From: a virus
IMG/VR virus record: IMGVR_UViG_3300047472_000061
Span: 1-40,337 of that record
Strand: one strand, 5' to 3'
Length of the DNA: 40,337 bases
Under the pieces are notes generated by a model that did not search any database, was not told the origin of the DNA, and saw nothing but the letters and a program-made list of their open reading frames with translations. The stretch's first letter is position 1. Each line of letters opens with the position of its first letter. Both the position numbers and the translations under genes were made by a program. Below, piece after piece: positions 22,901-29,955 of the stretch.

Positions 22901-24625
22901 CAACTATTAAATCCTAAAACGATAGTAAGAAACGTTGTCGGTAATGAGTTGTTCTATCGTCTGGAACGTATCAACAAATACGTTTCAACTCCCATCGACA
23001 TTGCACGTTCTAAATTGACAGGTACGGACCGCACTGTTACCTTTCGAACGCACAATCAGGGAAAGTACTGGGAGAATTTCATCAACGGAGGCCGTGCAGG
23101 ATGGAAGGGCGTGAACATCAACGGAATAGAGACACAATACGACCTTGCAAGCCCTGCGTTCACCGGGAAGTACAATCCACTTAAGTACACTGAGAAAGCC
23201 CTTGGTGCGGCCCTCAGAAGCTTTGATAACGCTGCATACAGCAGAGCGATGAACAAATCATTGGGTGAACTCGGAACGCTGGATGCAATCAACAGCGGGG
23301 TTAAACCTACAAAGGAATATGTGCAGGAGTTCATTCGTAATGCTGATGAAAATGTGAACAAAATATCTCAAAACTATGGTAAATATGTTACATTTCAAGA
23401 TAACAACTTGATTTCCCAAGGTTTCACAAAGTTCAAGCGCGGACTTAATCTAGGCAAAGACTTTGGAGCAGGCGACTTAGTTATAAAGTACCCTAAAACT
23501 CCCGGCGCTTTGCTCATGAGGGCAATTGAATATAGTCCTGCCGGGTTTCTCCGTAGCGCGAAGATTGCCGCTGGGCCTTTACTGCGTAACGGAGTAGAGA
23601 AAAACACGGCAGAGACGGTGCAAGCCTTGTCCAGAGCAATTATCGGCACGGGTGGTCTTAGTATGTTTGGGTACTATCTGATGGACAAGGACATTTTGAC
23701 AGGAGCAGCAAGCACGGATAGAGACATTCGTTCTCTTCAAACAAAAATTGGTCAAGGAGCATATCAAGTAAATCTGTCAGCACTGTACCGATTTGTGAAG
23801 TCTGGTTTTGATGATGACGAAGCAACTATCAAAGAAGGAGATCAACTGTATAACTACGATTGGTTACAACCCGTATCCGTGGCAATTTCTCTCGGCGCTA
23901 ATGTACGGAAGAACCAAGGTGCTGACAGCAGCAAGATAGCATCAGGAATCGCAGGCACAGCGTACAACAGCGTTTCTGGTGCACTAAACACTTTGACAGA
24001 GCAGTCATTGTTAAAGGGCGTGGAGCAAGCTCTGTCAGGTTACACAGGAGAGACATCCACCGATAAGGTTGTAAGCATCATTGCGGATATGCCGGCCTCA
24101 TTCGTTGCAACGTTTTCCAACCAGATCAAGCAGACAGGAGACAACACGAAGCGTGAAACATATGCTCCTAATGTCATTGATCAATCTATCAACAAAGTTA
24201 AAGCGAAGATACCGCGACTCGCAGAAACATTGCCGAAGAAATATGACACTTTGGGCGGTGAACAAACTCATTATCAAGACGGAAATGCCTTCAACATCTT
24301 TGCTAATCCTGGATTCCCATCCAAGTACAAACTTTCTCCAGAAGCAAAAACTATTGTGGACTTGATTAAAGCAACTGGTGATGAATCATTAGCACCGCGA
24401 GTTCCTGACAAAAAATTGGACGGAATCAAGCTAACCGGAGAAGAATATTCCAGACTATCACAACTTCAGGGAGAAGAAACAAAAAAACTGATTTCAGAGC
24501 TTGATACCACCATGAGTGTTGAAGATCAAGCAAAAGAGGTAACTAAAATCCTTACAGAAGCAGGTAAAACAGCCAAGGAAAGATTGCGTGAAGAATTTCC
24601 AAGGCTGGTGAAGGAAGATGATTGA
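19937..24625 (+). CDS. Giant internal virion (ejection) protein, 1562 aa
   Basis: AGGAGGGAGG lies 7-9 nt before the ATG. The protein begins with a duplicated helix (SFVEKRKREL and SFVERRRKQL, residues about 4-36) and a duplicated KVPAANL(I/V)Q segment (about 83-113). A Gly/Ala-rich hydrophobic stretch is near 297-315; long helical and coiled segments run to about 980, and a conserved-looking block LNPKTIVRNVVGNELFYRLERINK is near 992-1015. A second hydrophobic segment (AIIGTGGLSMFGYYLMD) is near 1233-1250. Giant proteins last in the structural block of short-tailed phages are injected to form a DNA conduit (T7 gp16-like) or act as polyvalent proteins. No polymerase or transglycosylase motif is visible. 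Confidence 0.65.
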   Translation: MAESFVEKRKRELREKNGGGTISASSFVERRRKQLRGEVETQESQIPKLALKEKSLEPIISEKAPYAVDFKAEQAKPQQQSVFQDKVPAANLIQTGQGIQSTLQNKVPAANLVQQTGRGPANASQIPGISEYGIRKKAIDETNIPEIAKLPSRAINYAAYGNPLGIAASRSFAGNSGASRRDSTDFPLLDKATDAINNLVTPFLTPTGQASGQGIIGSTYDAAGKLQYLKPVMKYADYLGDSLIKSGLIPKASKATADRVAKTIITETVAGAPQGAAFGVMQGQDSAEEIINNAKLGAAGGGLLAGGGSILSEAGSNLFKRLFGSAATVAEEATPNAPMLALPEGRGTVRQSQAAGRSNLSSNTDPIINDTGWTPEPLGLPEANIGAPTTARRTTKPGLNSVLEQMKPIVDERTIPPMDHMNDLAKWIHTRIKDNFGQDISLNEIRVLPYDDMKTVANEIRSRISVEDTARQVARELGYDYDKLLSTRSVDKSLVSKAKQTQNMRAAAGVDNLVKSSSDRYQTIIGRASDPETVIAKPGISDIRASQRNNKIPTLTREPLNAENVKRPLAEGKVGGSLAPMKNLSSEVKKQSNLSTTVKKKSTPGERGFAQTLKQSEKTPEGFTSKLDTKYEQTTNRGDLDKAEERIKDRAGATRFILEESKGGMTSEQSITAQRLIDTHLKEGNTKAAEEVADAILRESTRSAQFLQSLSTYNKLSPEGVYMVAKRMANKVNQTSSKLVRKAEVTPQMADDIVNLATVNQKMTGVQDLSNDAVDILKRAKAGEKLTDAETSVIQKFVDESQQFIKETSKKPVVKEPKLPKDKRVRDNVSSFLDAQEAAAKARLRAKGHRISSTPLDIWADYAVIGAAKMGRNIIKFSEWSEQMIKDIGENIRPHLESLYERSREVFDLSSKKVTSKTVSAAERLTQKVIKTKELSPEEADSLLQLVSQVDNLSGEAKRTASQDLQVILQSLDKPSIGRKISSLQTQAQLLNPKTIVRNVVGNELFYRLERINKYVSTPIDIARSKLTGTDRTVTFRTHNQGKYWENFINGGRAGWKGVNINGIETQYDLASPAFTGKYNPLKYTEKALGAALRSFDNAAYSRAMNKSLGELGTLDAINSGVKPTKEYVQEFIRNADENVNKISQNYGKYVTFQDNNLISQGFTKFKRGLNLGKDFGAGDLVIKYPKTPGALLMRAIEYSPAGFLRSAKIAAGPLLRNGVEKNTAETVQALSRAIIGTGGLSMFGYYLMDKDILTGAASTDRDIRSLQTKIGQGAYQVNLSALYRFVKSGFDDDEATIKEGDQLYNYDWLQPVSVAISLGANVRKNQGADSSKIASGIAGTAYNSVSGALNTLTEQSLLKGVEQALSGYTGETSTDKVVSIIADMPASFVATFSNQIKQTGDNTKRETYAPNVIDQSINKVKAKIPRLAETLPKKYDTLGGEQTHYQDGNAFNIFANPGFPSKYKLSPEAKTIVDLIKATGDESLAPRVPDKKLDGIKLTGEEYSRLSQLQGEETKKLISELDTTMSVEDQAKEVTKILTEAGKTAKERLREEFPRLVKEDD
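19991..20017 (+). other. Terminator-like hairpin inside the 1562-aa gene
   Basis: GGAGGCAC-AATAA-GTGCCTCC is a perfect 8-bp stem followed by TCTTTT, 54 nt after the ATG. It encodes the linker between the two SFVE(K/R)(K/R)R helices and could attenuate transcription of this very long gene. Confidence 0.6.
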
Positions 24626-24791
24626 GTATGACGAAACCGAATTCCAAGACGGCCTAAACTTCTGGGCGCTGGACTGGATCACGCACCTGTACGGTGCTGA
24701 AATGGCGGAGTTACTTGACCCGGAGGTGGTGCCGATAGATGTGGGGAGCAGCGGACACAATCTACGATCTGATTTACTTCGTACTTCGTAA
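24618..24791 (+). CDS. Hypothetical acidic protein, 57 aa
   Basis: The ATG overlaps the previous stop region (ATGATTGA). The product MIEYDETEFQDGLNFWALDW continues with a plausible helix HLYGAEMAELLDPEVVPI. It overlaps the next start at 24739 by 53 bases. It is coding-like, has no recognised family, and may be a minor virion or assembly protein. Confidence 0.5.
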   Translation: MIEYDETEFQDGLNFWALDWITHLYGAEMAELLDPEVVPIDVGSSGHNLRSDLLRTS

Positions 24792-25086
24792 CTTAAAAGA
24801 TTTCCGATGGGAGGCCCTAATAGGGTACTCCCTTTATTTATTCGGCAAGCGTTCTGGCATGAAAATGTTCCGCAAGTTCATGACCGGACACTTCCCCTAC
24901 CTTGCCGATGAAAACGATGACTGGCGCAGATGGGCGACGAACCAAATCCAATTATTAGGTGGGCGAAAATGGCAGCCGACGAAGCAGTATGGGCGTATGA
25001 AACGATCCGCGAGAGTGGGTCAGAGGAACTTAACTACATCATCGACCTCGTTACCGGAGGTCACAAACCAGGAAGGAGTGTTACCG
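24739..25086 (+). CDS. ORF read in frame into the endolysin (116 codons)
   Basis: ATG 24739 has GGAGGTGG upstream and starts MWGAADTIYDLIYFVLRNLKDFRWEALIGYSLYLFGKR, with a possible amphipathic membrane-associated segment. No stop occurs before the amidase ATG at 25087, so the formal ORF is 407 codons. The last 40 codons before 25087 are rich in Arg, Ser and Thr and look out of frame, while a 45-codon ORF in another frame looks better there. This may be a separate gene whose stop was lost, or an N-terminal extension giving a longer lysin. A terminator-like hairpin (24809-24839) lies inside it. Confidence 0.45.
24809..24839 (+). terminator. Terminator-like hairpin
   Basis: GGGAG-g-CCCT-AAT-AGGG-TA-CTCCC is followed by TTTATTT. 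It lies within the 24739 ORF and might reduce read-through into the lysis genes. Confidence 0.5.
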
Positions 25087-25106
25087 ATGAAGACAGAGAT
25101 ACTTGA
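24969..25106 (+). CDS. Small acidic protein, 45 aa
   Basis: The ATG follows AGGTGGGCGAAA. The product MAADEAVWAYETIRESGSEE continues LNYIIDLVTGGHKPGRSV and looks like a folded helical peptide. It overlaps the amidase start by 20 bases. It is out of frame with the 24739 ORF, and its composition is more protein-like than that frame here. Such small proteins often sit between structural and lysis genes (XkdX-like position); no family is assigned. Confidence 0.5.
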   Translation: MAADEAVWAYETIRESGSEELNYIIDLVTGGHKPGRSVTDEDRDT

Positions 25107-25962
25107 GAAGATAGTCGTGCTTGACTTCGGACATGGTAAAAAGGATTCTGGCGGGGTGGGCGCAACCAAGAAGCTTGAGAAGGACTTTAACCTATCTGTG
25201 GGACTGAAGATCAATGGTCTGCTGAAAAAGAACCCGGAGATTAACGTAATCCTCACTCGTTCAACGGACGTGTTCGTGGAGCTTGTAGACCGCGCCAAGA
25301 TCGCCAATAAAGCGAAGGCAGACGTATTCCTATCTATCCATGCCAATGCCGGGGAACCATCTGCCAAAGGCTCTGAGACGCTGTATACGAAGGAAATGGA
25401 TAAACCTTTCGCAACGATCATCCACAAATACCTGATGGCGACAACTGGACTGGTAGACCGCAAATGCCGGTATCAGAACCTATCCGTTTGCCGGAACACA
25501 ACGATGCCGGCATGCTTAATTGAACCGGGATTCCTGACGAATCCAGCAGAAGAGGAATTACTCTTTAATGAAGAGTTCCAGAATCGTCTTGCCGTGGCCA
25601 TGGCACAAGGCATCTGCGAGTACCTGGGTGTGAAGTACGGAGTGAGATCCACTCCGGCCGGTACGTATCCGGTAGACGTGCTGCTGAACGATGTGCCGTA
25701 TGATGGGCTGCTGATCGAAGGTAAGAGCTGGGTACCGGCCAAGCTTATCCTGAACGCCCTAGGCGCACGCTGGTCCTACGCGCTGCGGAGTATCTATGTC
25801 GGTGACACGAAGGTTGATACGAAAAATTACGACGGCACTAGTTATATCAAAGGAACGGACCTGCGTGACCTCGGCGTGGTACGCAGCGTGTTTCTGGACC
25901 CGGATGCGATCAACACCAAGCGCGTCTTAATCTATCCAAAGGAGAGTGTGACAAATGAATGA
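25087..25962 (+). CDS. Endolysin: N-acetylmuramoyl-L-alanine amidase with stalk domain
   Basis: The 291-aa lysin cuts the bond between muramic acid and the peptide stem at the end of infection. It is Amidase_3: VVLDFGHGKKDSGG (His16), Glu31, FLSIHANAG (His85) and the catalytic CLIEPGFLTNPAEE (Glu146). The C-terminal 100 residues (PVDVLLNDVPYDGLLIEGKSWVPAKLILNALGARWSYALRSIYVGD) form a copper-amine-oxidase-N/stalk-like domain, probably for wall binding. The start is chosen for AAGGAG eight bases upstream. There is no signal peptide, so export depends on the holin encoded next. Confidence 0.92.
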   Translation: MKTEILEKIVVLDFGHGKKDSGGVGATKKLEKDFNLSVGLKINGLLKKNPEINVILTRSTDVFVELVDRAKIANKAKADVFLSIHANAGEPSAKGSETLYTKEMDKPFATIIHKYLMATTGLVDRKCRYQNLSVCRNTTMPACLIEPGFLTNPAEEELLFNEEFQNRLAVAMAQGICEYLGVKYGVRSTPAGTYPVDVLLNDVPYDGLLIEGKSWVPAKLILNALGARWSYALRSIYVGDTKVDTKNYDGTSYIKGTDLRDLGVVRSVFLDPDAINTKRVLIYPKESVTNE

Positions 25963-26224
25963 TCTATTATTGCAAGTCATGGCCTTTGCATCTGCACTGT
26001 CTGTGATTGTCGTAGCGCTGCTTAATCTGGTCAAGGTTACGGTTACTCTGCCGAAGAATCTTATTCCTATCATTGGTCTTGTGATTGGTTTAGTCGCTGG
26101 AGCTGCGGCGGACATCTTTACGGACCTCGATTTAGTCCCAAGATTGTGGGCTGGAGCATTTGCAGGGCTATCGGCAACCGGTCTGTTCGAGCTGATCAAA
26201 AATAATCCTGGTACGACGAAATGA
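25955..26224 (+). CDS. Holin
   Basis: The 89-aa membrane protein overlaps the amidase stop by eight bases and has AAAGGAGAG upstream. Three hydrophobic segments are visible: about 5-26 (LLQVMAFASALSVIVVALLNLV), 33-53 (PKNLIPIIGLVIGLVAGAAAD) and 60-80 (LVPRLWAGAFAGLSATGLFEL), followed by a short polar tail. Its size, topology and position after the endolysin fit a holin that permeabilises the membrane at lysis time. The exact family is not certain. Confidence 0.8.
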   Translation: MNDLLLQVMAFASALSVIVVALLNLVKVTVTLPKNLIPIIGLVIGLVAGAAADIFTDLDLVPRLWAGAFAGLSATGLFELIKNNPGTTK

Positions 26225-26230
26225 CAAATA

Positions 26231-26259
26231 GGCCATCCTTAACCGGGTGGCCTTTTTTT
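26231..26259 (+). terminator. Strong terminator ending the late operon
   Basis: GGCCATCC-TTAACC-GGGTGGCC (8 bp, one T-G) is followed by seven T. It ends the + strand late transcript between holin and the convergent integrase. Confidence 0.92.
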
Positions 26260-26294
26260 AATGCAGTTATCCACATTGTGGACAATTATGTTAC

Positions 26295-26540
26295 TCGGGT
26301 AACATTTTGGGTAACAAAATGAACTGGTATGCCATGATATAAACATAAAGATGTTACAAATCTTTTCGATACTGATTCCTTGGAAAAGCCGAAATAGTGG
26401 CTATTTACTGGGATGCCGTTGTGCGGTTGTGAAGATGTTACAAATCTTGTGCGATACCAAAACCATATCGTTAAGTGTTGATTTACCGGGCTTTAATTAG
26501 GTTATTATGGTGTCGGGTAACATTTGGGTAACATTTTGGT
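26295..26540. other. attP: Putative phage attachment region (attP)
   Basis: A symmetric array lies beside the integrase gene. Two copies of AAGATGTTACAAATCTT (26348-26364 and 26432-26448) continue with a shared CGATAC; each has perfect AAGAT/ATCTT arms around a 7-bp centre. Exactly midway is the palindrome AAATAG-TGG-CTATTT (26392-26406). Outside lie paired GGGTAAC repeats at 26297/26309 and 26515/26526, the right pair being within the last codons of the integrase. Paired arm sites around a palindromic core are the build of a tyrosine-recombinase attP. The actual crossover bases cannot be fixed without the host attB. Confidence 0.6.
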
Positions 26541-27849
26541 CTCTGATGATCGGATTTTTAAGCAAATTGCTGTATTTTTCGACCGCATCACGCTTCTTGG
26601 GTTTAGTGGTATGCAAGTAGACACGAGTGGTCATTTTGTCATTGGCATGTCCTAACATTTCCATTACCTGTTCCAAGCTAACTCCAGCCTCAGCCATCAG
26701 TGACGTGAACGTGTGACGCATGGAATGGGGTGATAGATCTTTATCCAAACCAGAAATGCGTATTATCCTCTTCATCCTTTTATTGATTACAGCTTCCGGG
26801 ATAGGGTATCCGAGATACCTACCTTTTTGCTGCCCGAATATAAAACCTTGATCATAGTGTGTTGGATTGTTATGTTTGATCATTTTACTTTTTTCGATTA
26901 AACCCAACATCATAGTTGTGATCTCAGGGTCTATCTCCAACTCACGAATAGAGGATGTTGTCTTAGGTGGACCCAATTCAAATTTTTTATAATTATTGGT
27001 CTCGTTAGTATAGTTCTTAATGATTTTAATTTTATTTATTGATGGTTTAAATGCTTGCTCCTGTAATCCTTCTAGTTCCCCAATCCGTATCCCCGTATAA
27101 GCCAACATCGTGAATATTTCATAATCTAAGGGTACTCCAAATTTGTATGCCGTATCAAGAAATATTAGCAGCTCATCACGTTCTAAGAAATCAGGGATGT
27201 CTTCCCATTGTTCAATTTCTTCAACGGTTTGGTAATCTTGGGGGACGTGAGCATCTTTAGCCGGGTTATCTTCTAAAAATTTATGTTTTATTCCAAATTG
27301 GAAAATCATCTTTGCAGTTGTATGTGTGCTGTTTATGGTATTGGTTGTCAATTTACTTTTAAACTGTTCATGAGTACCTTCTTTTAACTGTATCAGAGTA
27401 GTTTGGTAATCCTCATGAGTGATTTCTCGGACTGGTTTATTAAAGCATCGACTGAGTCTATTTATGTCGTTGTTGCGAATTCTAAGGGTATTCATTCGTT
27501 TCCGTTTTCCTGTGACCTTATACGATTCTAACCATTGTTCGGCTAATTCCTCCAAACTAATATTAATCCGTTCCTCTTCCTTTTTCGCCTCTTCAAGTCT
27601 AAGCCGTTCCTCGGCTGCTCTACGGGCCACGTCTTCCGGAAGGGTGTTTGTCTTGTACTGTTCCATCATGATGGCTGCTGCGGCCTCTGCGTCGTCCTTA
27701 GTATCAAATCCGCCTCGCTTCTTCTGATTACGGCTGCCGTCCGGCTTCTTCCCCAAATCAAGCATAAACGCCCACTTGGCGCCACACTTACACTTCTTTT
27801 TCTTCAGACCAGGGCATTCGCAATGAGGCTTATAGTAATGTCCTTTCAC
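26497..27849 (-). CDS. int: Site-specific tyrosine recombinase (integrase)
   Basis: The 450-aa protein inserts and excises the prophage. The start is GTG after GAGGAG. The N-terminus has a Cys cluster (CEC at 10-12, CKC at 20-22) and an arm-binding domain with KRGGFDTKDDAEAAAA; residues about 97-195 are the core-binding helical domain. Catalytic residues are Arg255 (YTGIRIGE), Lys about 296, His375 and Arg378 (HSMRHT), His401 (LGHAND) and Tyr411. All are present, so it should be active. It is slightly longer than the usual 370-400 aa owing to the charged helix at about 70-97. It lies convergent to the late operon, beside the probable attP. Confidence 0.95.
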   Translation of the reverse strand: MKGHYYKPHCECPGLKKKKCKCGAKWAFMLDLGKKPDGSRNQKKRGGFDTKDDAEAAAAIMMEQYKTNTLPEDVARRAAEERLRLEEAKKEEERINISLEELAEQWLESYKVTGKRKRMNTLRIRNNDINRLSRCFNKPVREITHEDYQTTLIQLKEGTHEQFKSKLTTNTINSTHTTAKMIFQFGIKHKFLEDNPAKDAHVPQDYQTVEEIEQWEDIPDFLERDELLIFLDTAYKFGVPLDYEIFTMLAYTGIRIGELEGLQEQAFKPSINKIKIIKNYTNETNNYKKFELGPPKTTSSIRELEIDPEITTMMLGLIEKSKMIKHNNPTHYDQGFIFGQQKGRYLGYPIPEAVINKRMKRIIRISGLDKDLSPHSMRHTFTSLMAEAGVSLEQVMEMLGHANDKMTTRVYLHTTKPKKRDAVEKYSNLLKNPIIRDQNVTQMLPDTIIT

Positions 27850-27892
27850 CTTGGATCACTCCTCGTATCTCTATGATGTCATTGTAGGGGAG

Positions 27893-27899
27893 GGGTAAC
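27893..27899. promoter_or_regulatory. Additional GGGTAAC motif upstream of int
   Basis: GGGTAACAAAAA 44 bp upstream of the int start matches the GGGTAACAAAA motif in the attP array. It could be an Int-binding autoregulatory site, or chance. Confidence 0.3.
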
Positions 27900-27930
27900 A
27901 AAAAGACCATACCCGGATTGAGTATGGTCT
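27898..27930 (-). terminator. Terminator of the repressor gene
   Basis: On the minus strand, AGACCATAC, a 9-nt loop and GTATGGTCT form a perfect 9-bp stem followed by TTTTTG. It separates the repressor (27948) from the integrase. Confidence 0.85.
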
Positions 27931-27947
27931 GCGTCATCTTAGCAATT

Positions 27948-28490
27948 CTATAAATTTCTAAATTCTTCCCAAAAGCTATCTGAAGAAACTGCTCCCTCTT
28001 CTTGGTATGCAGTGTACTTGTCTATCCAGTATTTTTTTGTTGCTATATCACCTTCAAACCCGGGAATAGTAGAAATATATTCGAAAAACAACTCTAACGC
28101 TCTTTCCTCTTTTTGTTTTATGGAAACTAGCTCGTTTTTATATGAACGTAACAATTTCATGTTCAATTCAATTTGTTCACTGTTTTCTCTCATTAGGGAC
28201 TCGGTGTAGTCGACATCTTCTTCTTTTATTTCTCTCCCAGCTCGTGCTTCAGCATAAAAATAGTAAAGGTTTTTAGCTCTTTCGTCTTCAAAATAGAATC
28301 CAACTAGAAAGTCTAATGATTCCTTTGTCTCTACTCTGATTTTATATAGTGTTTCTAAGTTAGGCTGTCCAGTTCCCTTTTCAAATTTATTGTAATACTG
28401 CTGGGAAACCCCAATTCTTTCAGCCATCTCTTTTTGCGAAATGTTTAGTCTTTCACGTAACCATTTTAAACGCGCAGCAAATAAATTCAA
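27948..28490 (-). CDS. CI-like XRE repressor 1
   Basis: The 180-aa protein starts at TTG (AAGGGG upstream). Residues 5-60 are an HTH_3 DNA-binding domain (LKWLRERLNISQKEMAERIGVSQQYYNKFEKGTGQPNLETL); the remainder is a long acidic helical region (KNLYYFYAEARAGREIKEEDVDYTESLMRENSEQIELN), probably for oligomerisation. No LexA-type Ala-Gly cleavage site or S24 peptidase Ser-Lys dyad is visible, so it would not self-cleave on SOS; release by the antirepressor (28824) is more likely. It is divergent from a Cro-like gene, forming the first switch. Confidence 0.85.
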   Translation of the reverse strand: MNLFAARLKWLRERLNISQKEMAERIGVSQQYYNKFEKGTGQPNLETLYKIRVETKESLDFLVGFYFEDERAKNLYYFYAEARAGREIKEEDVDYTESLMRENSEQIELNMKLLRSYKNELVSIKQKEERALELFFEYISTIPGFEGDIATKKYWIDKYTAYQEEGAVSSDSFWEEFRNL

Positions 28491-28508
28491 AAAAACATCC
28501 CCTTGGTA

Positions 28509-28537
28509 TTGATATAATAAACAAATGGTTGTATTAT
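28509..28537 (+). promoter_or_regulatory. Early promoter of the first switch
   Basis: TTGATA (28509-28514), a 17-bp spacer and TATTAT (28532-28537). It lies in the 70-bp gap between the divergent repressor and Cro-like gene, where repressor operators are expected. Confidence 0.7.
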
Positions 28538-28560
28538 TTAATTATGGGAGGTGGAAAACA

Positions 28561-28767
28561 ATGGCACAGCCAAAAACAAGGGTAGAGTATCTGAGAAAAA
28601 TCAACTTTTTATCTCAAAAGGAAGTGGCTGAAAAGTTAGGAGTTTCGCAACAGTTCTATCACAAAATCGAGAAAGGTACTTCAAAAATCAACCTGGATAT
28701 GGCGGATTCTCTCAAGGTAATATTTAACCTGACATGCATTGAAGAACTGCTCAGAGATGTATCCTAA
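28561..28767 (+). CDS. Cro-like XRE regulator 1
   Basis: The 68-aa protein starts at ATG 28561 after GGGAGGTGG; an upstream in-frame ATG lies inside the promoter. Nearly all of it is an HTH_3 domain (RVEYLRKINFLSQKEVAEKLGVSQQFYHKIEKGTSKINLDMADSL). Its recognition-helix region (SQQFYHKIEKGT) resembles that of repressor 1 (SQQYYNKFEKGT), so both probably bind the same operators. Confidence 0.85.
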   Translation: MAQPKTRVEYLRKINFLSQKEVAEKLGVSQQFYHKIEKGTSKINLDMADSLKVIFNLTCIEELLRDVS

Positions 28768-28790
28768 CAACTCCGTGTTTATTGTATCAT

Positions 28791-28816
28791 TTGTAAATTA
28801 TATTTTACAAGGGAGG
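28791..28816 (+). promoter_or_regulatory. Hairpin abutting the antirepressor ribosome-binding site
   Basis: TTGTAAA-TTATAT-TTTACAA is a perfect 7-bp inverted repeat whose last base is directly followed by the Shine-Dalgarno GGGAGG of the antirepressor gene. It could be an operator, or an RNA stem affecting ribosome access. Confidence 0.5.
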
Positions 28817-28823
28817 ATTATTA

Positions 28824-29597
28824 ATGAATCAGTTAATTACGATTAATGGAGTTCGAGGTTTTATTGATAATGACGGCACAGCTCAGTTGAATTTGGATGA
28901 TATTTCACGTGGGCTTGGATTTACTCAACGAAAGGGTAAAGTGGAATACATCAGATGGGAGAGAGTAAATAGTTATTTGATTGATATGGGTTTTCCCCAG
29001 CTGGTGGGGAAAGAATTTATACCTGAAAATGTATTTTATCGACTTTCTATGAAAGGTGAGACTGATAATGCAGTTTCATTTCAGATTAAAGTTGCAGATG
29101 AAATACTGCCTTCGATAAGAAAACACGGTACGTATATGACTACTGATTTCATTGAAAAATCCCTTAGTGATCCAGAAACATATATTAAGTTTTTGACAAT
29201 GTATAAGGAAGAAAAGGAACAACGTTTGCTTGTTGAGATGAAACTTAAAGAAGTAGCTCCGAAAGCAGCATACTATGATACTATTCTTAAATCAAAAGGA
29301 ACTGTAACTAGTTCTCAGATAGCAAAAGACTACGGTTTGAGTGCCCAGGATCTAAACAAAATCCTACATGAATCCAAAATACAGTATAAGCAAAATGATC
29401 AATGGCTATTGTACAGTAAACACGCCGATAAAGGATATACTCAGTCACATGCATTTGATTTTAATCACAAAGATGGTACTCCAGATGTGAAAATGACTAC
29501 CAGATGGACACAACGAGGAAGGATCATGATACACGAACTATTGGTTTCAATGGGAATTAAGCCTAATATTGAAAAAGACTACGATGATGCAAAATGA
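28824..29597 (+). CDS. ant: Phage antirepressor (KilA-C/ANT)
   Basis: The 257-aa protein starts after GGGAGGATTATTA. Residues 1-110 resemble the Bro-N/ORF6N-like domain of antirepressors (INGVRGFIDNDGTAQLNLDDISRGLGFTQRKGKVEYIRW; SFQIKVADEILPSIRKHGTYM). Residues about 140-250 are the KilA-C/ANT domain (APKAAYYDTILKSKGTVTSSQIAKDYGLSAQDLNKILHESKIQYKQNDQWLLY and MTTRWTQRGRIMIHELL). Such proteins bind phage repressors and trigger induction. It lies directly after Cro-like 1, so it likely acts on repressor 1. Confidence 0.9.
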   Translation: MNQLITINGVRGFIDNDGTAQLNLDDISRGLGFTQRKGKVEYIRWERVNSYLIDMGFPQLVGKEFIPENVFYRLSMKGETDNAVSFQIKVADEILPSIRKHGTYMTTDFIEKSLSDPETYIKFLTMYKEEKEQRLLVEMKLKEVAPKAAYYDTILKSKGTVTSSQIAKDYGLSAQDLNKILHESKIQYKQNDQWLLYSKHADKGYTQSHAFDFNHKDGTPDVKMTTRWTQRGRIMIHELLVSMGIKPNIEKDYDDAK

Positions 29598-29637
29598 GTC
29601 ATGGTTAATACAAAATAATGATTAATCGGAGGAATAA

Positions 29638-29934
29638 ATGGGTGATGTAATGAGTTTTAGAGATGCGCTACTTCAAGGTTATATCGAATATTCAGATGAA
29701 AGTTGTGTAAAAATCGTTGATAAAGCATTAAAAGGACAGTTGTCTGAACTTGATTTTGAAGAGGAAGGTAGTGTTGTTTTCGGGTATATCATAAGCGCAT
29801 TATATACGTTTGACAGAGACAAATTTTACTCGCTTATTCAACCCATTGTTGACGATTATAAAGAAAGAATGGTTAAAGAAGAAATGGATGGATATCACGC
29901 AGTAATGAGAGAGAGTATACATGTGGTCAAATAA
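29638..29934 (+). CDS. Hypothetical protein, 98 aa
   Basis: GGAGGAATAA precedes ATG 29638; a second in-frame ATG is at 29650. The product is helical and acidic (FRDALLQGYIEYSDESCVKIVDKALKGQLSELDFEE) with a Tyr/Phe-rich centre. It follows the antirepressor on the same strand and may be a regulator partner; no family is recognised. Confidence 0.65.
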   Translation: MGDVMSFRDALLQGYIEYSDESCVKIVDKALKGQLSELDFEEEGSVVFGYIISALYTFDRDKFYSLIQPIVDDYKERMVKEEMDGYHAVMRESIHVVK

Positions 29935-29955
29935 AAAAAGCCGCTATGCAGCGAC
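29933..29955 (-). terminator. Minus-strand terminator
   Basis: On the minus strand GTCGCT-GCAT-AGCGGC is followed by TTTTTTT. It would end the transcript of the XRE gene at 30260-30484, leaving a 3' untranslated region of about 300 nt. Confidence 0.7.

Noticed and set aside
26348-26457. CRISPR-like pair of direct repeats
   Set aside because: Only two repeats, internally palindromic and symmetric around another palindrome next to an integrase; attP-type arm sites explain them better.
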